NCBI RefSeq assembly: GCF_024054565.1 | Contig: NZ_JAMXLR010000092.1 | Coordinates: forward strand, 372,001 to 436,000 | Direction: 5' to 3' | DNA length: 64,000 nucleotides | DNA from: Aeoliella straminimaris | Lineage (GTDB): Bacteria > Planctomycetota > Planctomycetia > Pirellulales > Lacipirellulaceae | Notes under the pieces: model-generated | Seen by the model: only the letters and a program-made list of their open reading frames with translations | Database searches by the model: none | What the model was told of the DNA's origin: nothing | Program-made: the position numbers and the translations under genes | In this document: positions 1 to 11,300 of the stretch, one piece after another | How the letters are laid out: each line of letters begins with the position of its first letter | How positions within the stretch are numbered: position 1 is the stretch's first letter

Positions 1-1448
1 GTGTAGCGATCGGGGTTGGGGCTGAAGACGTGCGTCCACATGGTGCCGCGAACGAAACCGGTCGAATTATCGATATCGACAACTTCTACCTGATTGACCC
101 GAAGCGAGTCGCCCTTCAAGTAGTTGGCGTACCAGTAGGCTGCCAGGCAGGTCACGACGACAATCGTCGGAAAGGTGACCCAGGTCCATTCCATCTTCTT
201 CAGCACGCGCTGAACGAAGAAGTAGTCGCCCGGGCCGATCAGCAAGATGTACAGGACGACCAAGCCGGCGATGGCCATGAACGGAGGGGTGCGAATGCCC
301 GATTGTTCGAGCTGTTTGTCCAGTTGCTGCTCGAGCGCTACGACGATATCGTCCGGACCAGAGTAGTAGTAGTTCTCGGTATCAGCCATCGGCTCGTCAT
401 CGGGAAACGCCAGGTTCTTGGCCACCAGGCGTTCGCGGCTCTTCCAGGTCTTGATGGGGGGAAGATCAACGTCCAGGCCTACCAACACGACTTGCCCCAA
501 CCCCTCGCGTGCGCGAATCACTAGCGGTACGGGATTGTCCTGCGTGCCGAGCGACAACTCCACGTCGCCCCGCAAGTTAGCAAACGTGGGTACAGCTAGC
601 CGCAGGCGACCACGTTGCGACAAGGGTTCGTTGCCACCGACGTAGGTTTCCAGGGCACCAAATTCGTCGAGCGTCACGGAGTTGACATATTCGCCCGGTA
701 CGAGTGCTTCCAGCGGACCGCCGGCACCGAGCACCAGGTCAGCATTGGCGGCCGAGTAGAGCAGCAGGCGGCCTCCCTGCTGGACCCACTCGACGAGCGC
801 CCTGATGCGTGGGTCGTCGGGCCGCATGGAACTCCAGGCCTCGCGATCGCTGGTAGAGACGACAACCGTGTCGACCCCTTCGTAGGCAAGCGCCTCGCGG
901 GGCAGGGCGGACAGGTCCGTTACGCGTCCCACCACGTCCTGGGTGAACCACACTTCATTGCTCTTTTCTGCTTCCGCCGTGGCGACGCCCAGAGCGCCAT
1001 CCGCGATGACGACAAGCAAACGCGTGGTAGCGGGGTCGCCCGGTCGGATACCTCCCTTGTCGAGTTCGCGGTGCGTCACGAAGGTCCGCTTGCCGACCAC
1101 CTTGCCGGTCTGCGCGTCCCGCAGCAGGACTTCAACAGAGGATTCCAACTGTCCGATCCGGACAAGCATTTCAACGGTGGTCATGGCCCCCGCCGCCACG
1201 CTGAAGGGGCGGGAGTTAATGCTGGTCAGCGTCCCTTCGCCATCCGGCACCCGGACTTCGGCCATGAGCGTGGCCGGTTTCTCACCACCCAGAACGGAGA
1301 TACGAAGTGGGGTCCAGCAACCAACTTTGTAGTGGTCGCCAAAGCCGATGTCCGCGCGAACTGGTTGGGGCCGCTCTTCGCCCAGGAGCGTGGCCGCTGG
1401 CAACAAGAGCACCGCGGTCGCCAGTAGCTGCAAGAGTGGGGTTCGCAT
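1..1448 (-). CDS. Secreted, membrane-anchored protein of unknown function (partial, C-terminus outside window)
   Basis: The frame is open from an ATG at 1448 to the left edge, giving 482 residues without a stop. The N-terminus is a signal peptide (MRTPLLQLLATAVLLLPAA). Two hydrophobic segments lie near residues 390-410 (VVLYILLIGPGDYFF) and 421-440 (VTFPTIVVVTCLAAYW), separated by a short basic stretch. An N-terminal extracytoplasmic beta-rich part followed by a paired-helix anchor with LLIGPxDYF is a layout I recall from planctomycete secreted proteins often encoded near BatA/vWA-type genes; that link is from memory, not from this window. No catalytic motif is visible. The next gene rightward is on the same strand 96 bases away. 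Confidence 0.75.
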   Translation of the reverse strand, partial: MRTPLLQLLATAVLLLPAATLLGEERPQPVRADIGFGDHYKVGCWTPLRISVLGGEKPATLMAEVRVPDGEGTLTSINSRPFSVAAGAMTTVEMLVRIGQLESSVEVLLRDAQTGKVVGKRTFVTHRELDKGGIRPGDPATTRLLVVIADGALGVATAEAEKSNEVWFTQDVVGRVTDLSALPREALAYEGVDTVVVSTSDREAWSSMRPDDPRIRALVEWVQQGGRLLLYSAANADLVLGAGGPLEALVPGEYVNSVTLDEFGALETYVGGNEPLSQRGRLRLAVPTFANLRGDVELSLGTQDNPVPLVIRAREGLGQVVLVGLDVDLPPIKTWKSRERLVAKNLAFPDDEPMADTENYYYSGPDDIVVALEQQLDKQLEQSGIRTPPFMAIAGLVVLYILLIGPGDYFFVQRVLKKMEWTWVTFPTIVVVTCLAAYWYANYLKGDSLRVNQVEVVDIDNSTGFVRGTMWTHVFSPNPDRY

Positions 1449-1544
1449 GACTGGCGGAGAAATGAGCGGACGAGGGCGAAATGGTTGAGAATGACGCTTG
1501 GTATTGTACCCTCGGCAGACCGCCGAGTCACCGTCCACCTTGAC

Positions 1545-1853
1545 TTAAGGTTTTTCGGCGTCGTCGCAGATGCAGACCAATTGACCGCAACCGGGGCATC
1601 CGGTGCCGTATTTTTCATGTACCGCCTCGGTCAGGTCGACACCCTTCACGTTGGCGATCGTGGTGAGCCACGCCAGCACGTCGGCAAATTCGCCCTTGAG
1701 TTCCTCGTGCGTCCCTTCTCGCAGAGCGCTGGCCAGTTCTCCCACCTCCTCCATCAGCCACATGAAGGTTCCATCGACACCTCGCGCAATGTCCTTTTCT
1801 AGGTACATGTCGCGGATGAGCTGTTGAAAATCGGCGATCGTAGGCGAGGGCAT
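1545..1853 (-). CDS. MazG-like nucleotide pyrophosphohydrolase with Cys-rich tail
   Basis: A 102-residue protein of the MazG/all-alpha NTP pyrophosphatase type, which hydrolyses (d)NTPs to monophosphates and pyrophosphate in the cytoplasm. The metal-binding helix pattern is visible: WLMEEVGELASAL (EExxE) near residues 33-45 and EFADVLAWL (ExxD) near 54-62. After the domain, residues 85-94 read CPGCGQLVCIC, a compact four-cysteine tail that could bind zinc; this is not part of the core fold. The start ATG is followed at once by a helix typical of the family, so no longer form is needed. It lies between two unrelated genes on the same strand. Confidence 0.85.
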   Translation of the reverse strand: MPSPTIADFQQLIRDMYLEKDIARGVDGTFMWLMEEVGELASALREGTHEELKGEFADVLAWLTTIANVKGVDLTEAVHEKYGTGCPGCGQLVCICDDAEKP

Positions 1854-1974
1854 AGTGAGTCGTGGGCTGAAAGGCGAACGAAGCCGACGGCGCTAGCCGC
1901 GGGGGAAATGGAGTGGATGGTCGAAGTGCTGGGCAGGTGATGCGTCGCTTCACTGCTCAGCATAGGCGCTTTAC

Positions 1975-3354
1975 CTAATGCGTGCAGTCTCGCTTGAGGA
2001 ATTCGCCAATACCGTCCTTGCCGATGAACTGGCCATCGCGGACCTGGACGTTACCGCGCAAGGTAACCAGGCTGGGGCGTCCTTCGATGGGCCAGCCTTC
2101 GTACGGATTGTAGTCGGTGGCCATGTGGTGCTTCGAGGCCGCAATGGTGCCTCGGTACATAGGGTCGTACACCACCAGGTCGGCGTCGCTACCGAGGGCG
2201 ATCGTGCCTTTGCGAGGGAACAATCCAAACAGCTTGGCGGCCTGTGTGCTGGCGGCATCGACGAACGTGTGCAGGTCGATCTTGTCGCGTTTTACGCCGT
2301 AGGTATAGAGCAAGTTCACGCGGTCTTCGATGCTCGGCAGGCCGTTGGGAATCTTGGTGAAGTCGTCGCGGCCCATTTCCTTCTGTCCGACGAAGTCGAA
2401 CGGCGCGTGGTCGGTCGCCACGGTGCTGATTGAGCGCGAGCGCAGCGCGTTCCACAGGCAGTTCTGGTGCTCTACGGCGCGGATGGGAGGCGACATCACG
2501 TACTTGGCCCCTTCGAAGTCGCCCTGTTCGGCGTAGGTCGAGTCGAGCGTCAGGTAGGGGATCACAGTCTCAACCCATACGTTAACGCCCCGCATCTTTG
2601 CTTCTTCAGCGGCTCGAATAGCTGGTTCGCAGCTCGTGTGCACGACATAGACGTGTGCGCCGGTTGCCTCGGCAAAGGCCATCAAGTGATGTACCCCTTC
2701 GGCTTCCACCTGCACCGGGCGGGATGGTTCGTGCCATTCGGGCCCCGTTTTGCCTTCGGCTAGCAATTGTTGTTGTCGCTCGGCGATCAGTGTTTCGTTC
2801 TCGCAGTGGGCCGTAACAATTACGCCCAGCTCCTGGGCCAGCTTGAGTGTCTTGCAGAGCTCGTCGTCGTTAACACCAAGGAAGCCTTTGTATGCCAAGA
2901 ATACCTTAAAACTGGCGATGCCACGCTCGACGATCGTGCGGAGCTTCTGCTCGGTGTTGTCGTCGAACCGCGATACACCCATGTGGAAGGTATAGTCGCA
3001 GGAGGAGATGCCCTGGGCCTTACCCAGCCACAGATCGAATGCTTCCAACGGATCTTCTTCGCGACTGGGGCAGCACATTTCGATTAGCGTAGTGGTGCCC
3101 CCCACTAACGCGGCCCGGCTGGCCGTGTTGTAGTCGTCCTTGGCAAATGTGCCCATGAAGGGCAGGTAAATATGGACATGCGGGTCGATGAAGCCCGGGA
3201 AGACATAGTGACCCGTGGCGTCGACCACTTCATCGGCGACGGGAGCCGACAAGTCGTGCCCGATAGCGGCAATCTTGCCGTCCTCGCATAGGATGTCGGC
3301 CACATAGCTGTCGGTGGCCGTGACAATGTTTCCATTCTTGATCAGCAGGGCCAT
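1975..3354 (-). CDS. hydA: Dihydropyrimidinase (D-hydantoinase)
   Basis: A 459-residue cyclic amidohydrolase, the usual length of the family. It hydrolyses 5,6-dihydropyrimidines or hydantoins to N-carbamoyl amino acids (reductive pyrimidine catabolism). The binuclear metal site is complete: DPHVH (H59, H61), the lysine that becomes carboxylated in ASFKVF (K150), H183 in TAHCEN, H239 in VVHTS and D315 in ATDHAPF. The C-terminal part returns to the small beta-sandwich with GSDADLVVYDP. Other genes of the pathway (dihydropyrimidine dehydrogenase, beta-ureidopropionase) are not in the window, so the in vivo substrate is open; phenylhydantoinase or allantoinase activity is less likely because of the overall sequence pattern. 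Confidence 0.92.
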   Translation of the reverse strand: MALLIKNGNIVTATDSYVADILCEDGKIAAIGHDLSAPVADEVVDATGHYVFPGFIDPHVHIYLPFMGTFAKDDYNTASRAALVGGTTTLIEMCCPSREEDPLEAFDLWLGKAQGISSCDYTFHMGVSRFDDNTEQKLRTIVERGIASFKVFLAYKGFLGVNDDELCKTLKLAQELGVIVTAHCENETLIAERQQQLLAEGKTGPEWHEPSRPVQVEAEGVHHLMAFAEATGAHVYVVHTSCEPAIRAAEEAKMRGVNVWVETVIPYLTLDSTYAEQGDFEGAKYVMSPPIRAVEHQNCLWNALRSRSISTVATDHAPFDFVGQKEMGRDDFTKIPNGLPSIEDRVNLLYTYGVKRDKIDLHTFVDAASTQAAKLFGLFPRKGTIALGSDADLVVYDPMYRGTIAASKHHMATDYNPYEGWPIEGRPSLVTLRGNVQVRDGQFIGKDGIGEFLKRDCTH

Positions 3355-3455
3355 CGAAACCTCTCGGGCAGTGCGGGGAAGCGGCAGAACGCCCTCGTTA
3401 TACCCGACGTCCGCGTGCCCTCCAACCAGGATGCACCGCCCGCGGTCGGAGGCAA

Positions 3456-4688
3456 CTACCCGTGAACGTCGAGCAGGTCGGTTGGAATCACTCGCACTAC
3501 CTCTTCGATGCTAGTGCGGCCTTCGGCCAGTGCCACGATGGCAGCGCTGCGGAAGTCGACTAGTCCATCTTCCACCGCTTGCGCGTGAATCTCGTCTCGT
3601 GCCGCCTGGCTGGCGATCAGCCCGCGCGTTGCCTTGGTAGCGGACATGATTTCGAACAGTCCTCCTCGTCCGGCATAGCCGCTGTCGCCGCAGCAGTGGC
3701 AGCCTTGAGAGCAATGGATGCCACGGCCCATATCGTTCGGTAGCAAGTGAGCCACCGACTCGAAGGCGGAAGTCAGCTCTGGCAGTTCGTGTTTCTGGCG
3801 GCAATGGGGGCAGAGCACGCGCACCAAACGCTGCGCCACGACGCCCAGCAGCGAACTGGCGAGAAAGTGTGGCGCGACGCCCAAGGCAAGCATGCTCTGC
3901 ACGGCGCCGGCCGCGGTCGGCGCGTGCAGTGTGGCGAACACCAGGTGACCGCTGTTGGCTGCCCGCACCGCCGTGGTGGCTGTTTCGACGTCGCGAACCT
4001 CGCCCACCATCACCACGTCGGGCGCTTGCCGAAGCACGCTGGCCAGCAGTCGGGCAAAATCGAGATCGATCGCTTCATTCACCTGACTCTGGCGTACGCC
4101 CTCGAGCGAGTACTCGATGGGGTCTTCCAGCGTGTTGATCTTTCGCGTGCCATCGTTCAATTCGGCCAGGCAAGCGTAGAGCGTGGTGGTCTTGCCGGCG
4201 CCAGTGGGGCCACTGACCAGGATCAGCCCGCTGGGATTGGCCAGCAGGTCGGCAATTCGCTCTCGGTCGGCGTCTGCCATGCCCAACTGGTCGAGTGTGC
4301 GCACTTCCTGACGTGGGTCGAGCAACCGCAGCGTGGCATCTTCGCCGTGCAACGTGGGCAGGGTGTTGACGCGAATGTCGATAGGCTGGCCGTCGATCTG
4401 CAGGCTGATTCGGCCGTCGAGTGGCCGTCGCCGTTCGGCGATGTCCATTTCGGCCATTACTTTCACGGCGCTTACGTAGTGGCGACCAATGGCGGGTTCC
4501 ACCTCGCCCAGTCTCTCCACGAGTCCCCACCGCCGAATGGCGATCGTAGTGTGGTGTTGGTCGGCCAGCAGCAGCAAGTCGCTCGCTCCGGACCGCGCCG
4601 CCTCTTCGATCAACGCATGCAGCGCGTAAGTGCTTCGATCGACGGCGTCGTTTGCCTCGTCGAGTGCGATAAAGTCGGCTGAGGTCAC
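3456..4688 (-). CDS. GspE/PilB-family secretion ATPase, short N-terminus
   Basis: A type II secretion/type IV pilus traffic ATPase. Numbering from the GTG at 4688: Walker A GPTGAGKTTT (160-169), Asp box TLEDPIEY (186-193), Walker B region DVVMVGEVRD (224-233), His box SGHLVFATLHA (246-256), and a zinc-type cysteine set (C293/C296 in CPHC, then C326, C330, C332, C333). I chose GTG 4688 because it overlaps the stop of the upstream STAS gene in a GTGA arrangement, while the open frame further upstream reads as the shadow of that gene. The protein is 410 residues; full GspE/PilB carries about 100-150 more N-terminal residues (the MshEN/T2SSE_N part), which are missing. Coupling to a STAS protein is unusual. 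Confidence 0.88.
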   Translation of the reverse strand: MTSADFIALDEANDAVDRSTYALHALIEEAARSGASDLLLLADQHHTTIAIRRWGLVERLGEVEPAIGRHYVSAVKVMAEMDIAERRRPLDGRISLQIDGQPIDIRVNTLPTLHGEDATLRLLDPRQEVRTLDQLGMADADRERIADLLANPSGLILVSGPTGAGKTTTLYACLAELNDGTRKINTLEDPIEYSLEGVRQSQVNEAIDLDFARLLASVLRQAPDVVMVGEVRDVETATTAVRAANSGHLVFATLHAPTAAGAVQSMLALGVAPHFLASSLLGVVAQRLVRVLCPHCRQKHELPELTSAFESVAHLLPNDMGRGIHCSQGCHCCGDSGYAGRGGLFEIMSATKATRGLIASQAARDEIHAQAVEDGLVDFRSAAIVALAEGRTSIEEVVRVIPTDLLDVHG

Positions 4689-5035
4689 GCTTGGGCTTCC
4701 TTGCTGGTGAGGGGATGGGGCACGCCAGCCAGGGCAGGGCAGAGTCTTGCTGGCAGTCCGAGCAGGGCCAAAGCGCGGCGGAGCGCGGCCGGCGTTGCCA
4801 GCAGTACCAGCTCGCCCCGCGACTGCTCGAGCGTTCGCCGGCAATTCAGCAGCCAGGCGATGCCGCTGGCGTCGAACGATGTCACCCGGGCAAGATCCAG
4901 GGCCACGCGGCGTCCGGCCAGGCTACTAAGTAGCGTGCGCAGGGGCTCGGCAGCCTCCCGGCCCGTTTGGCGAAGGTCGCCGCTGGCGGAAACGCGGCAC
5001 TGGCCGTCCGATTGTGAAACAAGCAACAGCTTCAT
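4685..5035 (-). CDS. STAS-domain protein (anti-sigma factor antagonist-like)
   Basis: A 116-residue single STAS domain. The signature strand-helix region is VALDLARVTSFDASGIAWLL (about residues 50-69). The Ser that is phosphorylated in SpoIIAA-type antagonists would fall in the SFDASGIA loop, and a serine is present there. The gene ends inside the start codon of the GspE-like ATPase (GTGA overlap), so the two are translationally coupled. No anti-sigma kinase lies beside it. It could act in a partner-switching module that controls the ATPase or its secretion machine, but that is inference from the pairing only. Confidence 0.8.
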   Translation of the reverse strand: MKLLLVSQSDGQCRVSASGDLRQTGREAAEPLRTLLSSLAGRRVALDLARVTSFDASGIAWLLNCRRTLEQSRGELVLLATPAALRRALALLGLPARLCPALAGVPHPLTSKEAQA

Positions 5036-5381
5036 CGCTTCCTCGGGGCTATGCAGGACGGGTTGTAACGATTGCTCGTATTTCGCTCGCGGTGAAGCAA
5101 TCTTGCCCCGGTTGTCTCGGATGTCCGAAACACGCCTTTTGGGTCTGGATGGACAGATCCTGGCGTTCCCCTGTTTACGGTTTGACGTGCCGAATATTCC
5201 GGAAACGCGTGTGGGGCTAACCGTACTGGCGACGGGTTCGGGGAATTCCTTTCTCTAGCGCGCAAATCTGTGGAAGTCGCGCAGCCCGCTAATCAGTGTG
5301 GAACTTAACGGGCGCTTTCTATGCCCGCACGCTACTTTTCTATTCATTGGGGGTCGCCCAGCTACGGGCGGCAGGCTATTC
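5036..5381. other. Intergenic, 346 bases, divergent genes
   Basis: The region separates the STAS gene (minus) from the giant surface-protein gene (plus) and must hold both promoters. I see no RNA gene, no clear terminator and no riboswitch consensus. The open frame of the giant gene extends upstream to 5298, but that stretch does not read like protein; the leader starts at 5382. Confidence 0.5.
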
Positions 5382-8300
5382 ATGAGTTCCAATCCATTTG
5401 GCCGACGCCACGGCCGTCGCACGAATCGATTGATCCGTAAGGCTAACCGCGGTCAACGGTCGCTGACACTCGAGAATCTCGAAGAGCGGCAGTTGTTGGC
5501 CGCCGACGTGCTGTACCGCATCAACGCCGGTGGGGGAACGATCGGCGATACGCCTAACTGGGTTGGTAGCTCAGGCTTTACAAATACGTCAACCAATTAC
5601 TCGGTCTCCAATTCCATCAACCTCAGCGACGCCTCGTTGCCGGTGGGGATTCCGGAGGGGCTGTTCAAGTCCGAACTGTACGACGCCGATGGCGGTGCGG
5701 AGATGCAGTGGGACTTCGCCGTTGCGCCTGGCAACTATGAAGTGCGGTTGTACTTTGCCGAGATCTACAACGGGGCCCAGGGCGTTGGCAAGCGGTTATT
5801 CGACGTATCGATCGAAGGCCAAAATGTCCTGGACAACTACGACATTTACGCCGACGTCGGTGGCTACAAGGGCGTGATGAAGTCGTTCATGGTCTCCAGC
5901 GACTCGAACCTGGACATCGACTTTGGCCACGTCGTCCAGAACCCGGCGATCAAGGGCATCGAAATTCTGCAGCAGGTGGCCACGGCCAACACACTGTCGG
6001 TCTCCAGCAGTTCGCTCGACTTTGCCGGTACGCTGGTTGGCAACACGCTGCAGCAAACCGTGACACTCACGAACATTGGCGAGTCGGGCGATCCAGCGAT
6101 CACCATCGACCCGGCGCAGCTTGCCATTACCGGCACCGACGCCGCGGCGTTCGCTGCCAGCTTCGATACCAGTTCGCAGTTCACCCTCAATCCGGGCGAG
6201 TCGGCTACGCTGTACGTCAGCTTCACGGCCGACGATGCTTCCACCAAGGGCGCGCAGCTCTCGATTCCGCACTCGGGCGACAACTCGCCGATCGGCATCG
6301 ACCTGAGTGGGACCGGCGTGAGCGAAGTGCCCATCAGCTTCATGAAGTCGGCCCTCAATGGCGAGGATGCCTCGCGGCCGACCTCGCTGCAGTTTGGTCC
6401 GGACGGACGGCTGTACGTCGCCCAGCAAGATGGCATCGTCAAGATTTATACCATCGAACGAGCGGCCGCCAACGACTACGTGGTCGTGGCGACTGAGACG
6501 ATCACCTCGATTCAGCAGATCGCCAACCACAATGACGACGGAACGCTCAACCCATCGGTCGACGAGCGTCTGGTCACCGGCCTGTTCGTCGACGGTACGG
6601 AGAGCAACCCGGTGATCTACGTCACGTCGAGCGATCCTCGCATCGGCGCCGGCGGATCGGGCACCGACTTGAATCTCGACACCAATTCGGGCATTCTTTC
6701 TCGACTCACATGGACGGGCAGTGCGTGGGAGAAGCTCGACCTAGTCCGCGGTTTGCCACGCTCGGAAGAGAACCACGCCTCGAACGGTATGGTGCTCGAC
6801 CACACGACCAACACGCTGTACATCGCCCAAGGCGGCCTCACGAACATGGGCGCGCCGTCCAATAACTTTGCCTATCTGCCTGAATTCGCGCTGTCGGCCG
6901 CTATCCTGAGCGTCGACCTCGACGCAATTGGCGATACCACTTATGACTTGCCAACGCTGGACGACGAAGATCATCCGGGCGAGGACCCCAACGATCCCTT
7001 CGGTGGCAATGACGGCAAGAACCAGGCGATTCTCGATCCGAACGGACCAGTGCAAGTTTACGCACCCGGCTTCCGCAACCCGTACGACGTGGTCCTCACC
7101 GAAGACGGCCGCATGTACACGGTGGATAACGGCCCCAACGCCGGCTGGGGTGGCGTCCCCAACGGCGAAGGTACCACCGGCGAGGCGACCAACGACTCGA
7201 ACAACGGCGGCAATACCTACGGCGACAGCCTGCACTACGTAACAGGCGAAGGCTATTATGGCGGCCATCCGAACCCCACTCGCTCGAACCCGGAGAACAC
7301 GTTCAACGACAGCGACCCGCAGTCGCCTGTGAGCGAAGGCAACGACATCGAGTCCGACTACCGCAAGCCGGGCGACGAGAATGGCGCGCTGCACGTATGG
7401 GGCAGCTCGACCAATGGCCTGACAGAATACACCGCCAGCAACTTCCAGGGCTCGCTGAAGGGCGATTTGCTGGCAGCCAGCTTCAATAACAGCATCAAGC
7501 GAGTGAAGCTCAACGCCACGGGCGACGAGGCCATGCTCGAAGAGCAGCTGTTCAGTTCGGTGGGCTCGGTACCGCTGGACGTGACGGCCGTTGGCGACGA
7601 TGGCAAGTTCCCGGGGACCATCTGGGTGGCCGACATCGGTAACGGCAAGATCGAGGTGTTCGAGCCGGCCGACTACCTGAATGGCGGTGGTATCGTGACC
7701 CACGATCCCGACGACACCGATGGCGACGGCTACCAGAACGACGACGAATTGGCCAACAACACCAATCCCGAGAACGCAGCCGACTACCCGGCCGATTGGG
7801 ACCTCGACTTTGTCTCGAACCTGTTGGACAACGACGACGACAACGACGGTCTACTCGATCACGAAGATCCGTTTGCCATCGATCCCGACAATGGTTTGAC
7901 CACATACGTCGGCATCTCGCACACCTGGGAGAACGAGGGTAGCGACATTGGCGGGTTGATCAACGCCGGTTTTACCGGCCTGATGACCAATGGCGTGAAC
8001 GACTATGAGTCGCTATTCGATACCACCAAGCTCACCTCTGGCGGTGCGGCCGGCGTGTTGACAATGGATATGATTAACGAAGGCGACGCCACGGGGTCGC
8101 TGAACACGCAAGAGCAAGCCTTCCAGTTCGGGGTGAACGTCGCCTCGGCCACCACGCCCGCTACGGCCCACACCAAGATCCTGGCCCCCTTCGGCGACGA
8201 CGCTCCCGAGGGAGAGCAGTCGATGGGCATGTTCATTGGCACGGGCGACCAGGACAATTACTTCAAGATCGTGGTCTCCGCGACTGGCATCACCACTCAG

Positions 8301-11300
8301 CTCGAAATCGGCGGCGTTGCGACCGCTGGTCCTTCGGCCAACCTTACTCTTCCCGGACCCGCGGGAATCGATCTCTACCTGACGGTAGATGTCGCAAACT
8401 CCACGGTTCAGGCCAGCTACGACGTCGATGGTGCGGGGAGGACCGTCCTCGGTTCGCCGATTGCGGTGCCGGCCAGTTGGCTGACCAGCGCTACCCAAGG
8501 CATGGCCGTCGGCATCATCTCCACCTCGGTGGGCGCCGCACCGGCTATCCCCGCTACCTGGGATCTGATCGAGGTATTCGCCGAGGCGCCCTCAAACTTG
8601 GCGCCGGTCCTGTCGCCGATTGCCGACCAGATACTCACTGCCGGCACCGTGCAGCAGGTGACCATTACGGCCAACGACCAGGACAACGACGACATTGCCC
8701 TAGAAATTGACAACTTGCCCGGTTACGCCTCGTTTGTCGATCACGGTAACGGCACCGGCACACTAACCCTGGCTCCGGAGAGTGGCGACGTCGGTTCCGA
8801 CAGTTTCACCGTAACCGTCACCGACAATGGCAGCCCGTCACTCTCCGACAGCCAGGTGATGAACATCACGGTGAATGCTTCTCCTCCGCCCGTGGTGGGG
8901 GGCGAGGTGGTTTACCGAGTCAACGCCGGTGGCGGCACCGTGAGTGACGATCCCAGCTGGGTATCGGACAGCCCCTACACCAACGCTGGCGATGCCAAGA
9001 GCTACAGCTACTCGTCGGGCAGCGTCAGCTTGTCCGATGCTTCCATGCCCGAGGGCACTCCGCAAGGTATCTTCAATACCGAACGATACGACTCGACGAG
9101 TGGACAGGAGATGCAATACGACTTTGCCGTCGATCCTGGCCAGTACGAAGTGCGACTGTACTTCGCCGAGACCTATTCCGGTACTTCGGGCGTCGGCAAG
9201 CGAGTGTTCGACGTCGTGATCGAAGGCGAGAAGGTGCTCGATAACTACGACATCTACGCCGACGTTGGCAAGAACAACGGCGTGGTCAAGTCGTTTGTCG
9301 TCACGGCCGACACCAACATCGATATCGACTTCCTGCACGAAATACAGAATCCAGAGATCCGGGCAATTGAGATCCTGACTGTGGGTACTGCATCGCCCGA
9401 AATGCTGACGACCAGCGTTACCGCACTCGACTTTGGCACCGTGCCCACAGGTGGTTCGGCAACCAAGTCGTTCGCCGTCATCAATCTGGGCGAGTCGGGC
9501 GATCCGGCGATCACCGTCGACACCTCCGACCTGGTATTCGTCGGCCCTGGTGCCGCAGCGTACAAAGTGACCACCACTGGCACGCTCACCATTCCCGCCG
9601 GCGGAGCGGCGTTCATCGACGTCGAGTTCGCTCCCCTCAGTTCCGGCAACCAGGCGGCCAGCCTGTCAGTGGTTCACTCGGGCAGCAATTCGCCACTGAG
9701 TGTGTCGCTCACGGGTGCTGGTGCCGCGCCGGCAGCCGAGACTGCTTCGGTGTACATCGATGTCGACTCGGGTGGATCGCTCAGTTCGTCGAGCACCTAC
9801 AGCAATGGCTCGTTCGAAATTGCGAACAACTCGAACGCGGGCGAGCGGATTACTTCGGTGCGGTTCGACATCGACGCGGCCCTGCTGCCCGACATCGTGT
9901 TCGATCCGTATGGCACCGCGGGCGATCCGGTGGGCAAGGACTTCACGGTCAACGGTGGCGGTTCCAGCACCGGCTACGAGGGACGCACCTTCGACAAGGC
10001 CCTGCACACGGGCTTCCAGGCCTTGGAAATCGCCTTCGACGACTTTGACCCCGGCGAGTCGATCAGCTTCTCGATTGATATCGATCCCACCACGATCCGC
10101 GGCGCCGCGGACCCGGGACCTGAGGCTTCCGGCAGCGTTTCGGGGATGGAACTGACGGGCTCGCTGGTCACCATCACCTTCGAAGATGGTTCGGTGCTCA
10201 CCACCTCGCTGTTCCGTAAGTCCGGCAGTCTCACCGGTGGCGAGACGACCCTAGAGGCCAATACCCTGACCACACCGACGCTCCAGATTCTGGGGCTTGG
10301 CGGCACGCCGACTACGACCAGCGACGCCAACCAGGTAGTTCGCGTCTATGGTCAAGCGGGCTCGACTGTGCGACTGATGCACGCCGAAGCAGCCTTGCAC
10401 CTGGCGGGCGTTCCGGGAGGCGGCTATGACGTCGATCCGTACGAATCGAACAAGGTGATCGGACTCGACGAGCAGACCGTCGTTATCGGTGCGGGCGGAT
10501 TCACCGATGTGCCCATCACGCTGTTGAACACCGACGAGGAAGGTGGCTTGAACCACTTGGTGGCCGTAGCGGTCGAGGGCAACGTGAATAGCGAGGCTGC
10601 TCACGTGTTGGTGCAGTACAACCCCGTGGTGGCGGCCAACGAAGCTCCTGTGCTGGCCACCATCGCCAATCAGTATGCTGTTGAAGGCGAGACAGTGATC
10701 GTAAGCATCACGGCCAACGACCCTGACAACAACAACCTGGCATTCTCGGCCACCAACTTGCCGAGTTACGCCTCGCTGGCGGACAACGGCAACGGCACCG
10801 CCACCCTGACGATCGCACCGCAGGTGGGCGACGCCGGTGTGACGAGCTTCAGTATTACTGTTACCGACGATGGCAACCCCGTGCTGAGCGACAGCCAAAG
10901 TGTGACGCTTACGGTTGAGGAGGAAGTGATTGTCGATCCGCAAATGGGCGACACCATCTATCGAATCAACGCTGGTGGCGGCACCATTAGTGGCGATCCC
11001 AATTGGGTCGACGACGGTGGCTACGTGAATTCGGGCAGTCAGACTTACTCAACCAGCCACGGCATCGACATGAGCCACTCGTCGATTCCCGACAACGTGC
11101 CCGAGTCGATGTTCAAGTCCGAGCGGTACGACCCGAATGGTGGCAGCGAGATGGAATGGAACTTCGCAGCCGAACAGGGCCAGTATTACGAAGTGCGGCT
11201 GTACTTCGCCGACATCTATAGCGGTACCTTCGGTGTGGGTAAGCGAGTGTTCGACGTGGCGATCGATGGCGATATTGTCCTGGACAACTACGACATCTAC

